Translations under genes and position numbers: made by a program
Assembly (NCBI GenBank): GCA_021780055.1
Contig: JAJXZM010000268.1
Span: 1 to 5,574, forward strand
DNA length: 5,574 nucleotides
Direction: 5' to 3'
Origin: Acidobacteriota bacterium
GTDB lineage: Bacteria > Acidobacteriota > Terriglobia > UBA7540
Part shown: piece after piece, positions 3,737 to 5,574 of the stretch
Position numbering within the stretch: the stretch's first letter is position 1
Layout of the letters: each line of letters begins with the position of its first letter
Notes under the pieces: model-generated
Seen by the model: only the letters and a program-made list of their open reading frames with translations
Databases searched by the model: none
What the model was told of the DNA's origin: nothing

Positions 3737-5574
3737 CTAACTTTTCGATTTTCCGAGCCACCCGAAGCTGTCTGGCGCTCCGGTAGGTTGCACGAACCAG
3801 TGCATCGGCTTCGCGCTGCAGCCTTTGCCTTCGGTAAAGCTTGTGACTTTGCCGCCCTTCGCCTCCAGATCCGCCTTGTAGCAATCGCCCAGCGAATTGG
3901 TGAAGTCGAAAGTTTGCGTGCTGGTCTGGTCGCGGTTGCCGGAAAGACTCACATGCCCCGAGTTGAAGTTGAAGTTCACGGTGTCAGCCGCCGTGCGCTC
4001 ATTCCGGACACTGGCCGTGTAGGGTGCCATCCCGGCCTTGCTCTCCTCGATGCGCTTGTCATAAACCTGGTGCAGATTGACGGTGTGGGTGCGACTGTGG
4101 TCGGAGTTGGAGCGGTTCAGCACATTGGCGGCGAGCGAGTAATCAAACCAGCGCTCGAACGTGCGCCCGCCGGAATCGCCCCCCGTGCTCTTGCTGCTGC
4201 TGGTCACCCGGCCGGACTGTTCAGTGTCGTGGCGCGTGGCTCCGGCTTCGATGGTTGAAAACGTCTGCGTGTTGTTGAACCTGAGGTTCTGCTCAACGCG
4301 CGTGCTCACGCGGCCCGACGGCGTATTAACGTAGCCTTCAATTACGTAACCCTGCCTTGCCTTGGTTAGCACATTGCCATTTACCTTGGCGGGGTCCGGG
4401 CCCAGCGTGCCGCTGACGGTGGGTTCAAGCGATGCTCCCTTCAACGTGTTGCGCGTGACGGCACCTCCCGTGTGTTCCGCCTTTGCGTCGCGGTAGACCA
4501 GCAGTGCCGCGCCCACGGAGAAGTAGTGGTTTGCTCCCAGCACGCGCACCGCGACGGTATGTTCCGCGCCGTCGCTCACCAGGCCTGCAAACGGCGTAAG
4601 GTCAATCCGGTAAGGAACGAAGTCCAGCGTCTGGACACCAGGCGTGGGCCGCCACATGAAGGGATCGATGCCGCCTGTATAAACCCACGGGAAAATGGGG
4701 GCGAGTCCCGCCGGCTGGCCGTCAACCAGCACTTCCGTTTCGCGATAGCTGCCGCCGCTGCAGGCGCGCGGGCGCTTGGGCGCTCCCTTGTAGCCGCGCC
4801 GCATGGCGAATGCCATGGTTTCCTTGATGTACTTATCCGGCAGGCAGGTGTACCAGAACTCGTCATGGAACTGACTCTGCGAGAACTCATCCAGATAAAT
4901 CCGCTCGGTGTTGCGCGGGAACGCAATCTTGCGTGCCATCTCCTCGTTGCCGGTTTGCAGATTGACCGCCTCGTTCGCCGGGTTCAGCGCATAGATCTCG
5001 TCGGGAGTGCGGGGCGCGGGATAGGCGGCGTCAGCAGGATAGAAGAGGATTCGGGCGCTGGCGTGGATGACGCTGGCGCGCAAGGGGTCAGTCCAGTTGT
5101 TGATGAGCGCGTCGCCTTTGCCGGGCGAACGCAGCAGGCTCGTGTAGTCCGTCAGGTCGCGCTCGATCTTCCAGCTTGGCCCGAAGTCGGGCGAGGGTTC
5201 TTCCGTGGTGCCGAAATAGATGTTCACGCCGTTGAGCCAGATGGACGCAGTTCGGTCGTACTGGTGGCCGGGATCAACGGAGAAATCCGCCTGAAGCACT
5301 ACCTTGGCCCATGGCCCTTTGCAGGCGGCAGGCGGCTGGTAATTGAATGGGTGCGGCTCGGCATCCATGCGCGTGTTTTCTCCGGCCGGGCCGAAGTCCT
5401 CTTTGGGAAACAACTGCACCGTGCAGGGTTTAGTAGTTGGAACCGGCAGCGGCGGATCAGCGATGGACACATTTTGCGAGCCCACAACAGGCTTGCTCTG
5501 CGCCTGGAGCGCGTGCCCGAAGGATAAAAAGAATGCGACAACTGCAAATGGCATGACGGTAAGGCGGTAAAACA
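3737..5574 (-). CDS. Secreted peptide-N4-(N-acetyl-beta-glucosaminyl)asparagine amidase A (PNGase A) family protein, probably 5'-partial
   Basis: PNGase A enzymes release N-glycans from glycoproteins by cutting the glycan-asparagine amide bond. Counting from the ATG at 5554 (605 aa), family blocks appear in order: PVPTTKPCTVQLF (37-49), PWAKVVLQADF (81-91), QYDRTASIWLNGV with FGTTEEP (98-120), WKIERDLTDYTSLL (128-141), HDEFWYTCLP (230-239), SYRETEVLVDG (269-279), PWVYTGGIDPFMWRP (289-303). A Ser/Thr/Asn-rich, probably beta-rich C-terminal part follows. A hydrophobic leader ends near ALQAQS (15-20), so it is exported. Six Cys remain after the leader, suggesting disulfides. ATG 5554 has no Shine-Dalgarno and leaves the leader without a positive charge. 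The frame stays open to 5574 and adds an Arg, so the true start is probably beyond the edge. It converges on the plus-strand operon. The family is well supported; activity and substrate are inferred. Confidence 0.9.
   Translation of the reverse strand, partial: FYRLTVMPFAVVAFFLSFGHALQAQSKPVVGSQNVSIADPPLPVPTTKPCTVQLFPKEDFGPAGENTRMDAEPHPFNYQPPAACKGPWAKVVLQADFSVDPGHQYDRTASIWLNGVNIYFGTTEEPSPDFGPSWKIERDLTDYTSLLRSPGKGDALINNWTDPLRASVIHASARILFYPADAAYPAPRTPDEIYALNPANEAVNLQTGNEEMARKIAFPRNTERIYLDEFSQSQFHDEFWYTCLPDKYIKETMAFAMRRGYKGAPKRPRACSGGSYRETEVLVDGQPAGLAPIFPWVYTGGIDPFMWRPTPGVQTLDFVPYRIDLTPFAGLVSDGAEHTVAVRVLGANHYFSVGAALLVYRDAKAEHTGGAVTRNTLKGASLEPTVSGTLGPDPAKVNGNVLTKARQGYVIEGYVNTPSGRVSTRVEQNLRFNNTQTFSTIEAGATRHDTEQSGRVTSSSKSTGGDSGGRTFERWFDYSLAANVLNRSNSDHSRTHTVNLHQVYDKRIEESKAGMAPYTASVRNERTAADTVNFNFNSGHVSLSGNRDQTSTQTFDFTNSLGDCYKADLEAKGGKVTSFTEGKGCSAKPMHWFVQPTGAPDSFGWLGKSKS

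Noticed and set aside
4472..5527. Long plus-strand open frame of 351 codons
   Set aside because: It lies entirely antisense to the PNGase A gene, has no recognisable domain and an Arg/Gly/Val-rich composition typical of GC-rich antisense frames.

Overview
The window looks like a piece of a moderately GC-rich soil bacterium. Acidobacteriota is my best guess. The basis is the mix of gene types: a secreted eukaryote-like PNGase A homologue, an orphan ECF sigma factor, and small unassigned proteins of a kind I associate with acidobacterial genomes. This is an inference from protein character; no rRNA or marker gene is present. There are no tRNA or rRNA genes, insertion sequences or CRISPR arrays.

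Layout, left to right. (1) Positions 1-314, plus strand: the 3' part of a gene whose product is a paralogue of the protein at 3279-3695; its start lies off the left edge. (2) Positions 496-2511, minus strand, read right to left: bacterioferritin (bfr), a TetR/AcrR-type repressor, then an ECF sigma factor. The gaps of 100 and 149 bp suggest separate or partly separate transcription units. The TetR gene has a good sigma-70 promoter (TTGACG, 17 bp, TATGAT). A perfect 11-bp-arm palindrome covers its -10 and its start codon, which points to an autorepressed and probably leaderless mRNA. (3) Positions 2512-2817: a 306-bp divergent control region between bfr and a plus-strand pair. (4) Positions 2818-3695, plus strand: a two-gene operon joined by an ATGA overlap. 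It encodes a small membrane-anchored protein of unknown function and a small protein with CheY-like receiver features. (5) Positions 3737-5574, minus strand, converging on that operon: a long secreted protein of the peptide-N-glycosidase A (PNGase A) family, probably continuing past the right edge.

How the genes work together: bfr stores iron and consumes peroxide or oxygen. The TetR protein most likely controls itself and perhaps its neighbours in response to a small ligand. The ECF factor would redirect RNA polymerase, but no anti-sigma gene lies beside it here. The receiver-like paralogues on both sides of the minus-strand block, one of them coupled to a membrane protein, are the least explained part and the best candidate for something undescribed. 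The PNGase A homologue suggests scavenging of N-glycans from plant or fungal glycoproteins.
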